A stretch of 64,000 nucleotides of DNA from Paenibacillaceae bacterium (GCA_900766135.1 CAAFUF010000036.1:124001-188000), one strand, 5' to 3'. Positions 1 through 8,208 are shown, numbered from the stretch's first letter. A program made the numbers and translations. Notes: generated from the letters alone by a model not told the origin.

Positions 1-655
1 AAGCTTTCAAAATGGATGTAAACATCTTCTTGCCGTCCTCAGAACCAAGCAACGAGCTAACCGCCCGCTCCGGATGCGGCATCATGCCGACGACATTCCC
101 GCGTTCATTGGAGATGCCGGCGATATCGTCCACCGAGCCGTTCGGATTTTGAACGTACCGGAAAATAATCTGATTGTTTCGTTTAAGCTGCTCCAGCATC
201 TCTTCATCGCAATAATAGTTACCTTCGCCGTGCGCGATCGGAATCGTGATCACTTCGCCCGGCGCATACAGCGACGTAAACGGGTTATCGTTGTTCTCCA
301 CGCGCAGCTCCGTATCATGGCAACGGAACTTCAACGACTCGTTGCGGCGCAGCGTGCCCGGCAGCAGACCGGCTTCCGTCAGGATCTGGAATCCGTTGCA
401 GATGCCCAGCACGTATTTGCCTTCTTCCGCGGCTTTGGCGACTTCCGCCATCACCGGCGCAAAGCGGGAAATCGCTCCGCACCGCAAGTAATCGCCGTAG
501 GAGAAACCGCCGGGAACCAGGATGCAATCGTAAGCGGAAAGATCGGTGGCCGTGTGCCACACATAGTCGACCGGTTCGCCCAACGTCTCTTCCACCGCTT
601 TGTAACAGTCGATATCACAGTTGGAACCGGGGAATACGAGTACCGCGAATTTCAT
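1..655 (-). CDS. purQ: Phosphoribosylformylglycinamidine synthase subunit PurQ (3' end cut by window edge)
   Basis: Glutaminase subunit of FGAM synthase. It releases ammonia from glutamine for PurL in step four of de novo purine synthesis. The protein reads MKFAVLVFPGSN at the start. It has the class I amidotransferase nucleophile in LGICNGFQ and the distal His-Glu in MMPHPERA, so the catalytic residues are inside the window. About 218 codons are visible and no stop is reached, so only a few C-terminal residues should be missing. The ATG lies three bases after the purS stop, with its ribosome site (GGAGGC) inside the end of purS, which implies translational coupling. PurL would be expected just left of the window. 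Confidence 0.95.
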   Translation of the reverse strand, partial: MKFAVLVFPGSNCDIDCYKAVEETLGEPVDYVWHTATDLSAYDCILVPGGFSYGDYLRCGAISRFAPVMAEVAKAAEEGKYVLGICNGFQILTEAGLLPGTLRRNESLKFRCHDTELRVENNDNPFTSLYAPGEVITIPIAHGEGNYYCDEEMLEQLKRNNQIIFRYVQNPNGSVDDIAGISNERGNVVGMMPHPERAVSSLLGSEDGKKMFTSILKA

Positions 656-658
656 GGT

Positions 659-904
659 TTAGGCCTCCAATTCGAAGCGGTAGTCTTCTACCACCGTATT
701 GGCCAACAGCTTCTCGCACATCGCTTTGACTCGGGCTTCCGCCTCGAAGCGATCGTTCGTGTCGAGCGTCAGCTCCATATATTTGCCGATGCGGACACTG
801 TCCACCTCTCTGAACCCCATGGAATGGAGCGCTCCTTGAACGGCTACCCCCTGCGGGTCAAGTACGCTTTGCTTGATCGTGACATAAACGCTCGCTTTCA
901 TCAT
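659..904 (-). CDS. purS: Phosphoribosylformylglycinamidine synthase subunit PurS
   Basis: Small structural subunit (about 81 residues) that bridges PurQ and PurL in the three-part FGAM synthase of Gram-positive bacteria. The sequence MKASVYVTIKQSVLDPQG, then the GLNV-like segment FREVDSVRIGKYMEL, and a C-terminal acidic helix are typical. Two adjacent ATG codons (904 and 901) can serve as start. An AGGAGG lies about 12 bases upstream of the first, so the longer in-frame ATG at 943 is unlikely. Family length agrees with the short form. It sits after a long repeat-filled gap behind purC, which is unusual for this operon. Confidence 0.93.
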   Translation of the reverse strand: MMKASVYVTIKQSVLDPQGVAVQGALHSMGFREVDSVRIGKYMELTLDTNDRFEAEARVKAMCEKLLANTVVEDYRFELEA

Positions 905-1005
905 GTTCCTCGTGTTCCTCCTAAGTTTGGACTTGTGCGGCACGGCCGCTTGGATCTGGCTGGATCATTTCCTACTTTCTAACTAGCCTTACTAACTCAC
1001 CTATT

Positions 1006-1106
1006 CTTGCTAGCCCACTCACTTACTCACTTACTCACTTACTTACTTACTTACTCACTTACTCACTCACTTACTCACTTACTTACTCACTTACTTGCTA
1101 GCCCAC
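1006..1106. repeat. CTTA/CTCA tetranucleotide array flanked by 13-bp direct repeats
   Basis: About 77 bases (1017-1093) consist almost only of the tetramers CTTA and CTCA in irregular alternation. The array is bordered on each side by an identical copy of CTTGCTAGCCCAC (1006-1018 and 1094-1106). No ORF or terminator is visible in it. It lies between purC and purS, inside what should be one transcript. The rest of the 905-1467 gap holds the two other repeat types listed separately. Confidence 0.85.
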
Positions 1107-1180
1107 CTACCTGCGTCGACTACATCCTGCCCATCCAACCACTAACCAGGTCGTTGCCCTCTGACCATCGCCTCCCCTGA

Positions 1181-1204
1181 GCAAAAGGGATAATCCTCCA
1201 AAGG
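1181..1204. repeat. Half copy of the GGGATAATC dispersed repeat
   Basis: Contains GGGATAATCCTCCAAAG, which matches the right arm of the paired elements at 16632-16652 and 34143-34165. No matching left arm (GATTATCCC) is seen nearby, so this is a solo arm. Confidence 0.5.
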
Positions 1205-1250
1205 CTGCCAAAGGACTATGTGTGGCCCCTCAGTTGCAGCCCTCGATCTC

Positions 1251-1435
1251 CTAACGGACCCTAGCGACGTTATTTACACATTTCCCGGGTATTTCCCCGG
1301 CTAACGGACTTCACAGACGTTATTTGGCCGCATGTGGCAAATAACTGAGCTGTACCTGCAAAACAAGGTCTCCTCGGTCCGTTACGCGACTCGAACCCAG
1401 ATACCCGGCCTAATAAGGGCCGTGGAGTCCGTTAG
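1251..1435. repeat. TAACGGAC / GTCCGTTA repeat cluster with 50-base period
   Basis: Two direct copies of CTAACGGAC followed 6-7 bases later by ACGTTATTT lie at 1251-1275 and 1301-1325. Two inverted cores, GTCCGTTA, lie at 1377 and 1427. Spacing is exactly 50 bases within each pair. The inverted halves could fold onto the direct halves in RNA. No coding potential was recognised. Confidence 0.7.
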
Positions 1436-1467
1436 CGCAAAGTGGCCCAACGATGAGGGGTACGGTA

Positions 1468-2367
1468 CTACTCCAGCTCCGCTCCGGTCAGCCGCCGGTA
1501 AATGTCGCGGTAGCGCCGCGCCGTCTCTTCGACCACCTGCGCCGGGAGCGGGTCGGGCCGGCTGTTTTTGTCCCAGGCCGAACCGGCCAAATATGTCCGC
1601 ACCGGCTCTTTATCCATGCTGTCGATCTCGATGTCCAGCGCGTAGTTCTCCTTCGCCCAAAACCGCGAAGCATCCGGCGTAAACATCTCGTCGATCAAAA
1701 TCAATTTGCCGTCGACCAGCCCGAATTCCAGCTTGCAGTCGGCGAGGAGAATGCCGCGTTCCTCGCAGTAATCACGGGCGAAGGCGTACATTTCCAGGCT
1801 GCGGTCCCGCAGCTGTTCCGCCAAATCGCGGCCGACTTTGTCCGCCATCTCCGCAAACGAGATGTCCTCGTCGTGGCCGACGTCGTTTTTGGCCGCCGGC
1901 GTAAAAATCGGCTCCGCCAGCTTCGCATTCTTGCGCAGCCCTTCCGGCAACGGAATGCCGTTGATCGCACCGGTCTGCTCATACTGCCGCCAGCCGCCGC
2001 CGGTCACGTAGCCGCGCACCACGCATTCGATGTCGATGCGTTCGGCCTTGCGGGTTACCATGATCCGGTTCCGCAGCGCCTCCCGATGCTCCGCCGGAAT
2101 CACGTCCCCGAGCCGATCCACGTCCGTGTGAATCACGTGGTTGTCCAGCAGATGCCGCGTCTTGTCGAACCAAAACGCGCTCAGCCGGTTCAGCACGTTA
2201 CCCTTGTCCGGCACCGCCGGCTCCAGCACGTAGTCAAACGCGGAGATCCGGTCGGTGACCACGATCAAGAAAAACTCGCCGAGATCGTACAGCTCCCGGA
2301 CCTTGCCTTTGTACAGCAGCGGGGCGTTCACCAAATCCGCCGCCGTGGAAATTGCCGGTACCGCCAT
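1468..2367 (-). CDS. purC: Phosphoribosylaminoimidazole-succinocarboxamide synthase (long form)
   Basis: SAICAR synthetase joins aspartate to CAIR with ATP in purine synthesis. Key segments are GKVRELYDLGE, TDRISAFDYVLEPAVPDKG, VRGYVTGGGWRQY and a late LIDEMFTPDASRFW. At about 299 residues it belongs to the longer Ade1-like branch and not the roughly 240-residue form of Bacillus subtilis. The start at 2367 is chosen because a GGGGGAG site stands seven bases before this ATG; an in-frame ATG at 2385 lacks one. It follows purB after 27 bases. Downstream the operon is interrupted by 560 bases of repeats before purS. Confidence 0.94.
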   Translation of the reverse strand: MAVPAISTAADLVNAPLLYKGKVRELYDLGEFFLIVVTDRISAFDYVLEPAVPDKGNVLNRLSAFWFDKTRHLLDNHVIHTDVDRLGDVIPAEHREALRNRIMVTRKAERIDIECVVRGYVTGGGWRQYEQTGAINGIPLPEGLRKNAKLAEPIFTPAAKNDVGHDEDISFAEMADKVGRDLAEQLRDRSLEMYAFARDYCEERGILLADCKLEFGLVDGKLILIDEMFTPDASRFWAKENYALDIEIDSMDKEPVRTYLAGSAWDKNSRPDPLPAQVVEETARRYRDIYRRLTGAELE

Positions 2368-2394
2368 GATAGCTCTCCCCCTCAATACAAACTC

Positions 2395-3693
2395 TTACTC
2401 GATCAACCCAAGCTTTCGGAAAATCGTATCCACATGTTTCAAATGCCAGGACGGATCAAACGCGTCGTCGATTTCCTCTTTGCTCAAGACGGCGGTAATT
2501 TCCGGCGTCTCCTCAATGATGTCGCGGAACTGGCGCTGTGTTTCCCACGCCTGCATTGCCCGCGGCTGCACCGTATCATAGGCCTGCTCGCGGCTGAAGC
2601 CTTTGTCGATCAGCTTTGTCAACACGCGGCCGGAGAACGGCACGCCGTACGTGCGGCCCATGTTGCGCTTCATGTTTTCCGGGAATACCGTCAGGTTCTT
2701 CACGATATTGCCGAAGCGGTTCAGCATATAGTTCAGCAGCATCGTGGCGTCCGGCAGGATCACCCGTTCCACCGAAGAGTGGGAGATGTCGCGTTCATGC
2801 CACAGCGTCACGTTTTCGTATGCCGAAATCATATGGCCGCGAATCACGCGGGACAAGCCGGAGATATTCTCGCAGCCGATCGGGTTGCGTTTATGAGGCA
2901 TCGCCGACGAGCCTTTTTGCCCTTTGGCGAAGGCTTCCTCTACCTCGCGGAATTCGCTTTTTTGCAAAGCGCGGATTTCCGTGGCGAACTTGTCGAGCGA
3001 CGTCGCGACTAAAGCCAGCGTCGCCATATATTCCGCATGACGGTCGCGTTGCAGCGTTTGCGTCGATATCGGCGCAGGACTCGTGCCCAGCTTGCGGCAG
3101 ACGAATTCTTCTACAAACGGATCGATGTTCGCGTAAGTGCCCACCGCGCCGGAGATTTTGCCGAACTGGACGTTGTCCGCCGCCCGGCGGAAGCGCTCCA
3201 GGTTCCGCTTCATTTCCTCGTGCCAGAGCGCCATCTTCAGACCGAAGGTTGTCGGCTCGGCATGTACGCCGTGCGTCCGGCCCATCATCGGGGTATCTTT
3301 GTAAGTCAAAGCCTTATCCTTCAAAATCTCGATGAAATTCACGATATCCCGTTCCAAAATTTCATTGGCTTGCTTCAGCAAATAACCTAGCGCCGTGTCC
3401 ACCACATCCGTGGAAGTCAGGCCGTAATGAACCCATTTCCGCTCCGAGCCCAGGCTTTCCGAGACGGCGCGGGTAAAGGCGATGACGTCGTGGCGCGTCT
3501 CTTGCTCAATTTCATAAATCCGGTCGATATCAAAAGAGGCCTTCTGGCGCAACAGTGCCGCCTCTTCCTTCGGGATCACGCCCAGCTCAGCCCAAGCCTC
3601 ACAGGCGCAAAGCTCCACTTCCAGCCAGGCCTTGAATTTGTTCTCCTCCGTCCAGATCGCTCTCATTTCCGGTCTGCTGTAGCGTTCGATCAT
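2395..3693 (-). CDS. purB: Adenylosuccinate lyase
   Basis: Catalyses two beta-eliminations of fumarate, from SAICAR and from adenylosuccinate. The 432-residue protein carries the fumarase/aspartase superfamily signature GSSAMPHKRNP, with the flexible catalytic serine loop, and the upstream TSTDVVDTA and GRTHGVHAEP motifs that supply the catalytic histidine. Length is normal. Its ATG overlaps the purK stop by four bases (ATGA) and a GGAGG site lies inside purK, so the two are translationally coupled. Confidence 0.97.
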   Translation of the reverse strand: MIERYSRPEMRAIWTEENKFKAWLEVELCACEAWAELGVIPKEEAALLRQKASFDIDRIYEIEQETRHDVIAFTRAVSESLGSERKWVHYGLTSTDVVDTALGYLLKQANEILERDIVNFIEILKDKALTYKDTPMMGRTHGVHAEPTTFGLKMALWHEEMKRNLERFRRAADNVQFGKISGAVGTYANIDPFVEEFVCRKLGTSPAPISTQTLQRDRHAEYMATLALVATSLDKFATEIRALQKSEFREVEEAFAKGQKGSSAMPHKRNPIGCENISGLSRVIRGHMISAYENVTLWHERDISHSSVERVILPDATMLLNYMLNRFGNIVKNLTVFPENMKRNMGRTYGVPFSGRVLTKLIDKGFSREQAYDTVQPRAMQAWETQRQFRDIIEETPEITAVLSKEEIDDAFDPSWHLKHVDTIFRKLGLIE

Positions 3694-4904
3694 TTACGTT
3701 CATTCCTCCAAATGTTGGTTTGCTCTATCCAACGCAGCCCGTCCTCCGAGTGGCGGCAGATCAGGTTGATATGCCCCATTTTCCGCTTCGGAGCGGCTCC
3801 GTGCTTTCCATATAAGTGTACTTTGGGGATCGCCGCGAATCCAGTTCCCCCCTCGTCCCCGTCAAACCAGCGGCCCGTAGCCACCGCCTTGCGGACCTCC
3901 TCCAAATGCTCGCCCAGCACGTTCACCATCACGACCGGCGTCAACAGCTCCACCGGGCCGAGCGGCAAATTGCAGATCGCCCGCACATGCTGCTCGAATT
4001 GCGAGGTCGTGCAGGCCTCCATCGTGTAATGGCCGGAATTGTGCGGTCTTGGCGCCAGTTCGTTCACGAACAGCTCGCCATCAGCGGTCAGGAACATTTC
4101 CACCGCCAGAAGACCAACCGCTTCCAAGCCTTCGGCGATTCGCGCCGCCAGCCGTTCGGCCTCCCGTTGCACCTGCTCCTCCACGCGAGCCGGTACGATC
4201 GACACGTGCAAAATATTGTCGACATGGATATTCTCCGCCACCGGGAACGTCTTTATCTCCCCGCGCGGGCTGCGCGCCGCAATGACCGACAACTCCTTGA
4301 CGAACGGGACGAATTGCTCCAATACGAGCTCCGTCCCTGCCCCACTCAGCTCGGCGTACGCCGGCGTGATCTCGTTCTCGTTGCGGATCACCCATTGGCC
4401 TTTGCCGTCATACCCGCCGGTGGCCGTCTTCAGCACGGCCGGGAGACCCAGCCGGGCCACGGCCACGCGCACTTCCTCCTCGCTGCCGACCTCCGCGTAT
4501 GGCGCCACCTTGACGCCCGCCGCTTCGATGGCCCGCTTCTCGCGCAGCCGATGCTGGGTCGTGTACAGCAGCCGGCTGCCCTGCGGCACGTACGAAGCTT
4601 CCTCCAACAGCGCGGCGACGCCCGCGTCCACGTTTTCGAACTCGTACGTGATCACATCGGCCCGCTCCGCTAATTCACGCGCTGCGGCCTGGTCGTCGTA
4701 GCGGGCCACGATTTGGCTCGCCACCTGCCCGCAAGGCGCGTCCGGCGTCGGATCCATCGCCACGAACCGGTAGCCGAGATGGCTCCCGGCCAGCGCCATC
4801 ATCCGGCCCAGCTGGCCTCCGCCAAGCACGCCGATCGTTGCGCCCGGCTCGATGACCGGAGCGCCGCTAACGCCGCTCTCTTTCCCCAACGTTTGGTCGC
4901 TCAT
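3690..4904 (-). CDS. purK: 5-(carboxyamino)imidazole ribonucleotide synthase
   Basis: ATP-grasp enzyme that makes N5-CAIR from AIR, bicarbonate and ATP. The Rossmann-like start GATIGVLGGGQLGRMMALAG follows an N-terminal extension of about 22 residues. The ATP-grasp core shows KTATGGYDGKGQ and late ELAPRPHNSGHYT, which holds the metal and phosphate ligands. It overlaps both purE upstream and purB downstream by four bases, so three genes form a tight coupled block. The 404-residue length is slightly above usual because of the leader segment. Confidence 0.96.
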   Translation of the reverse strand: MSDQTLGKESGVSGAPVIEPGATIGVLGGGQLGRMMALAGSHLGYRFVAMDPTPDAPCGQVASQIVARYDDQAAARELAERADVITYEFENVDAGVAALLEEASYVPQGSRLLYTTQHRLREKRAIEAAGVKVAPYAEVGSEEEVRVAVARLGLPAVLKTATGGYDGKGQWVIRNENEITPAYAELSGAGTELVLEQFVPFVKELSVIAARSPRGEIKTFPVAENIHVDNILHVSIVPARVEEQVQREAERLAARIAEGLEAVGLLAVEMFLTADGELFVNELAPRPHNSGHYTMEACTTSQFEQHVRAICNLPLGPVELLTPVVMVNVLGEHLEEVRKAVATGRWFDGDEGGTGFAAIPKVHLYGKHGAAPKRKMGHINLICRHSEDGLRWIEQTNIWRNERK

Positions 4905-5398
4905 TCGGCCGCTCCTAACTCCGAGCCGCTCTCCAGCACCTCGGCTTGGATCCGGTCGCGCCGCTCCTGCACCCGGCGCATCACCTCAGGGTCAAACGCG
5001 CCCAGCATTTGCGCCGCGAGCAGCCCGGCGTTGATCGCCCCGGCTTTGCCGATGGCCACCGTCGCCACCGGGATGCCGCCCGGCATCTGCACAATCGACA
5101 GCAGCGAGTCGAGCCCGTTCAGCGCGGCCGACTTGACCGGCACGCCGATGACCGGCAGCGTCGTTTTTGCCGCCACCATGCCCGGCAGGTGGGCAGCCCC
5201 GCCCGCTCCCGCGATGATGACCTTCAGTCCGCGGCCTGCGGCCTTCTCCGCGAATTCGAACATCAAATCCGGGGTGCGGTGCGCGGATACGACATTTTTT
5301 TCGTAAGGAATCTGCAGTTCTTCCAAAACGGCACAGGCATGGGACATCGTTTCCCAGTCCGATTTGCTGCCCATGATTACGGCGACTTGTGCTGTCAT
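4901..5398 (-). CDS. purE: N5-carboxyaminoimidazole ribonucleotide mutase
   Basis: Class I PurE converts N5-CAIR to CAIR. MGSKSDWETM, SAHRTPDLMF and AGAGGAAHLPGMVA are the standard substrate-binding motifs. The active histidine is in SAHRTP and in GGAAHLPG. The 165-residue length is typical. It is the first gene of the operon. A GGAGG stands eight bases before the ATG, and a leader of about 350 bases upstream carries a riboswitch and terminator. Confidence 0.97.
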   Translation of the reverse strand: MTAQVAVIMGSKSDWETMSHACAVLEELQIPYEKNVVSAHRTPDLMFEFAEKAAGRGLKVIIAGAGGAAHLPGMVAAKTTLPVIGVPVKSAALNGLDSLLSIVQMPGGIPVATVAIGKAGAINAGLLAAQMLGAFDPEVMRRVQERRDRIQAEVLESGSELGAAE

Positions 5399-5596
5399 GC
5401 CTCAACCTCCATACTTAACTTTTTGAATCTAGCGATTTATAGATGGCCGAATACGGAAAAGGGCCCCGAACTTCCTGGAAAATAACGAAGATTTCCCGAA
5501 ATTCGCGGACCCTGAGGAATACGAAACCTGCGTTCGGGCAGCCAAGGGCCGCGCCGACGGCAACGCAAAGCCCGGCGCTTGCCAGCCCAGGCTCAT

Positions 5597-5627
5597 AAAA
5601 AGAAGGCCTTCCGTGCGGAGTAGCCTT
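5597..5627 (-). terminator. Riboswitch-linked intrinsic terminator of the pur operon leader
   Basis: On the minus strand, AAGGCT and TCCG pair with CGGA and GGCCTT, followed by CTTCTTTTT. It lies 20 bases after the riboswitch P1 stem and about 200 bases before purE. This is the expected position for guanine-induced termination. The remaining 5399-5590 leader shows no ORF or recognised motif. Confidence 0.7.
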
Positions 5628-5645
5628 ACCTTCATCACGTATTCG

Positions 5646-5712
5646 CTCGTAGTCCGAAAATTTACGGTTCTCGGGTAGAAACTTCCGGGCCCTATCCCCG
5701 GCATTATACGAG
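5646..5712 (-). promoter_or_regulatory. Guanine-class purine riboswitch
   Basis: The minus strand shows the closing stem CTCGTA/TACGAG, then CGGGGATAGGGCCCGG (P2), AGTTTCTACC, GAACCGTAAATTTTC (P3) and GACTACGAG. The base before the P1 3' strand that contacts the ligand is C (GACTA), which marks the guanine/hypoxanthine class; the adenine class has U here. The adjacent terminator suggests that ligand turns transcription off. Confidence 0.93.
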
Positions 5713-5748
5713 ATATGATGTTCGGCGGCGAGCCGCCTTTCCTCTCCT

Positions 5749-5778
5749 AGTGTACCAATGGCGGACACGACATGTCAA
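5749..5778 (-). promoter_or_regulatory. Sigma-A promoter of the pur operon
   Basis: TTGACA (5773-5778) and TACACT (5749-5754) with an 18-base spacer. A TG just before the -10 makes it an extended -10 promoter. Transcription starts shortly before the riboswitch. Confidence 0.8.
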
Positions 5779-5781
5779 CTC

Positions 5782-5825
5782 AAACCCGAACATTAAATGA
5801 TTGTAAAAACCAAATGTTCGTTTTT
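5782..5825 (-). promoter_or_regulatory. Inverted pair of PurR boxes
   Basis: AAACCCGAACATT (5782-5794, plus strand) and AAAAACGAACATT (5813-5825, read on minus) are near matches to the Bacillus PurBox AWWWCCGAACWWT. They face each other across 18 bases, directly upstream of the -35. This is the usual arrangement for PurR repression relieved by PRPP. Confidence 0.8.
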
Positions 5826-5863
5826 GAACAATGTCCCCGGAAAAGGCAAACCTGCGTGATGAA

Positions 5864-5896
5864 CAAAAAAACCTAGCCCGTAAAAAACGACTAGGT
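5864..5896 (-). terminator. Terminator after glnL
   Basis: Minus-strand stem ACCTAG/CTAGGT with a 14-base loop, followed by seven Ts. It ends the glnK-glnL unit 25 bases after the glnL stop. Confidence 0.8.
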
Positions 5897-5921
5897 GAAA
5901 TGAAATATTCGTTTGCTTCAT

Positions 5922-6833
5922 TCATCCGCCCAACTGTTCCTGCAGTTCGATGTACAGCACCTGCAGGAACTTCTTGATATTTACTTTCCCTTTACTGTTG
6001 CCCGGCTCCCGACCTTCCTCGATCTCCTTCATCTTCAACCGCACGTCTTCAAAGTCAAAATAGAGCGGCGCATAGTACTCAAACCGAGGATTGCCGTAAT
6101 CCGTCAGGCCCAGCGAAGCCAGGTTCGTTAACCCCGCCGTCAGCGCGCGCCGCAGCCGTTGCTCGATCGCCTTCACTTCCTTCGCGATGTCCTCGGGCCT
6201 CATCTTGTACGTGGCCGCAGTCCGGCGATACAGCTCCTTCAAGGGCGGCAGGTTGCCGCCGGTTTCGCTTCCCTGTCCAAGCAGAATCTCCATCATCGCG
6301 ATCATATCGCGGCTGCCGCTCTCGCCGATCAGGCCGAGGTTCATCAGGATCGGCTGGATCGCTTCGCGGACCGTCCGCTTGCCCGGCGCGGCCAGCGGCG
6401 TGCTGCGCAGGCCCTCCAGCTTCTTCAGGCTCGATTTGATCTCATTCAAATAGTGGCTCATCGCATACCGTTCGTTAACCTTCCTCAGCACCGTCTCCAC
6501 TTCGATCCGGTTGATCGGCTTGCGGATGAAAAACTCGATCCCGCTCCGGTACGCCCGTCCGACCATATCCTGGTTTTCGATTTGAGAGATCATCACGAAC
6601 CGCGAGCTGCAGCCTTGAGCGCGCAGGGAATCGATCGCCTCGATCCCGTCTTGGTCGGGCATCAGCAGATCCATCAGTACGATGTCCGGCGACTCGCTCA
6701 GAATTTGCCGCACCCCCTCCTCTCCGCCGCCGGCCGTCCCCGTCACCTCGCCCAGGCCGCTGTCCTCAATAATGTGCTGCAGCATTTTTCGCGCACTGGC
6801 ATCATCGTCTACGATACAAAAAGAGAGCGGCAT
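5922..6833 (-). CDS. glnL: GlnL-type (YcbB) response regulator
   Basis: Cytoplasmic response regulator. An N-terminal receiver holds acidic residues in CIVDDDASA and phosphoacceptor Asp55 in DIVLMDLLMPD. After a short linker it has the YcbB-type C-terminal domain that in Bacillus subtilis GlnL binds DNA for the glutamine-induced glsA-glnT genes. The C-terminal part is rich in basic helices and is not an OmpR or NarL fold. GAGGAGGG precedes the ATG. The paired sensor is 67 bases upstream and a glutamine-type ABC transporter precedes both, so glutamine sensing is the natural reading. Confidence 0.85.
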   Translation of the reverse strand: MPLSFCIVDDDASARKMLQHIIEDSGLGEVTGTAGGGEEGVRQILSESPDIVLMDLLMPDQDGIEAIDSLRAQGCSSRFVMISQIENQDMVGRAYRSGIEFFIRKPINRIEVETVLRKVNERYAMSHYLNEIKSSLKKLEGLRSTPLAAPGKRTVREAIQPILMNLGLIGESGSRDMIAMMEILLGQGSETGGNLPPLKELYRRTAATYKMRPEDIAKEVKAIEQRLRRALTAGLTNLASLGLTDYGNPRFEYYAPLYFDFEDVRLKMKEIEEGREPGNSKGKVNIKKFLQVLYIELQEQLGG

Positions 6834-6900
6834 CGGTTACACCCTCCTCAACGTTTGGTAAGTCGCGTTTTGCCCGGATACGTGCGGTTACTACTTTTTT

Positions 6901-8208
6901 CTACGTTGGAGCCGCCGGTTTCCGCAGCCTTGGCGTCGGAATGCGGATTTGGACCATCGCCCCGCCCAGCCCTGGCGCCGTCCCCAGCAAGAGTTCCCCG
7001 CCAAAGCGGGTCACGATGTCGCGTACATGGGATAAACCGATCCCCGTCGCCGCGACCCCTTCCTCATCGAACTTGGTCGTAAAGCCCGGCTCAAGCACCA
7101 TCTCCCGCTCGTCCCGCGGAAAGCCGTTCCCGCTGTCGCTCACCGTGAACAAGGTCCATCCCGCTTGCTCGCGGACCTCCAGATGAATCTGCCCCCGGCC
7201 CTGAATAGCTTCCACCGCATTGGCCGTCAGGTTCCCCAGCAGCGTAAGCAAGGGAATATAGTTGGAGGTGGCGTAGTCCAGAGTCATTTTCTGCGAAAAA
7301 ACGATTCGTTTGCCCAGCATTTCGGCATACTGCTGCGTGCTATCGATGGCATATTGGACCAAACCCGACAACGGCATATCTCCTGGGACCTCGCGGTCCG
7401 TCAGCTTGATCAACCCGGCCAAAATCCGCTGCGAATCCTTCTTCACCTCATGGATTTGCTGCGTGATCCCCAGGACGTGACGCTTGTGCTCTTCCTGGCC
7501 CTCGTCCGACAGCCGTCGATACAGCCCATAGCTGCGCAGGGTCAGCTTCTCCAGCGTACCGATCGATTTTTTCAGATAAAACACTTCCCCGTACAATCCG
7601 GAGCTAAAGCTGAGCATCTGCTCGATCCGGCGGTTCTGCTCCTTTTGCACGATTCGCATTCGGCTGACGGAAATGCTGCTGTAAATGCCGGTGACGAAAT
7701 ACGTGCGCAGCATCGCGATCGCCATCAAAAACGTCCATTCGTTGAGCTTAAACGTGGCCGTGCCGGTCACCAGCAACCGAGTTAACAGCTCCGCCTCGTT
7801 GGACAGCAGGTCGATCACCGCGGTCACCGCCCCCAGCGCCAAAGGATAGAAGCGGTCCAACCGCCGTTTGATCACGCTCATCCCTAACGCGAACACGATG
7901 TAATACACCGCCGCCGAACAATGCCTCGTCACGCTTTCGGCCAAAGTCAAACCGTTGCCGAGCGCCTGATCCAGTCCCGTGCGAAACAGAAGCACCACCG
8001 CGCCGGAGACGACGCCCGTGATGAGATACGGCAATCGCCTCAGCAGCAGCAAGAACAACAAAAACGCACTGCTCCCCAGACCGATCCGAAAAATGTCGCC
8101 ATCAAACGGGTTGATCTTCAATTCCCCGGCCAATGCCGTCCCGACGGCAACGACCCCGATCTGAACGTATGCGGATTTATAGAAGGACTTGAAAACAACG
8201 TTCTCCAT
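6901..8208 (-). CDS. glnK: GlnK-type (YcbA) membrane sensor histidine kinase
   Basis: The first 190 or so residues hold about six membrane segments (for example SSAFLLFLLLL and YYIVFALGMSV). A cytoplasmic helix with HEVKKDSQRILAGL probably contains the phosphorylated histidine. The ATPase domain has N box NLTANAVEAI, SDSGNGFP and GIGLSHVRDIV. There is no extracellular sensor domain, so the ligand is sensed in or near the membrane, as proposed for YcbA. It precedes glnL and follows glnQHMP. A TATAAT at 8289-8294 (minus) suggests its own promoter, overlapping an inverted repeat at 8279-8300. Confidence 0.82.
   Translation of the reverse strand: MENVVFKSFYKSAYVQIGVVAVGTALAGELKINPFDGDIFRIGLGSSAFLLFLLLLRRLPYLITGVVSGAVVLLFRTGLDQALGNGLTLAESVTRHCSAAVYYIVFALGMSVIKRRLDRFYPLALGAVTAVIDLLSNEAELLTRLLVTGTATFKLNEWTFLMAIAMLRTYFVTGIYSSISVSRMRIVQKEQNRRIEQMLSFSSGLYGEVFYLKKSIGTLEKLTLRSYGLYRRLSDEGQEEHKRHVLGITQQIHEVKKDSQRILAGLIKLTDREVPGDMPLSGLVQYAIDSTQQYAEMLGKRIVFSQKMTLDYATSNYIPLLTLLGNLTANAVEAIQGRGQIHLEVREQAGWTLFTVSDSGNGFPRDEREMVLEPGFTTKFDEEGVAATGIGLSHVRDIVTRFGGELLLGTAPGLGGAMVQIRIPTPRLRKPAAPT

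Noticed and set aside
1006..1106. CRISPR or satellite-coding repeat
   Set aside because: Unit is a 4-base motif without constant spacers; it is a simple-sequence tract.
1453..3012. Long plus-strand open frame antisense to purC and purB
   Set aside because: It runs opposite to two clear pur genes, has no ribosome site and an amino acid composition typical of antisense frames.
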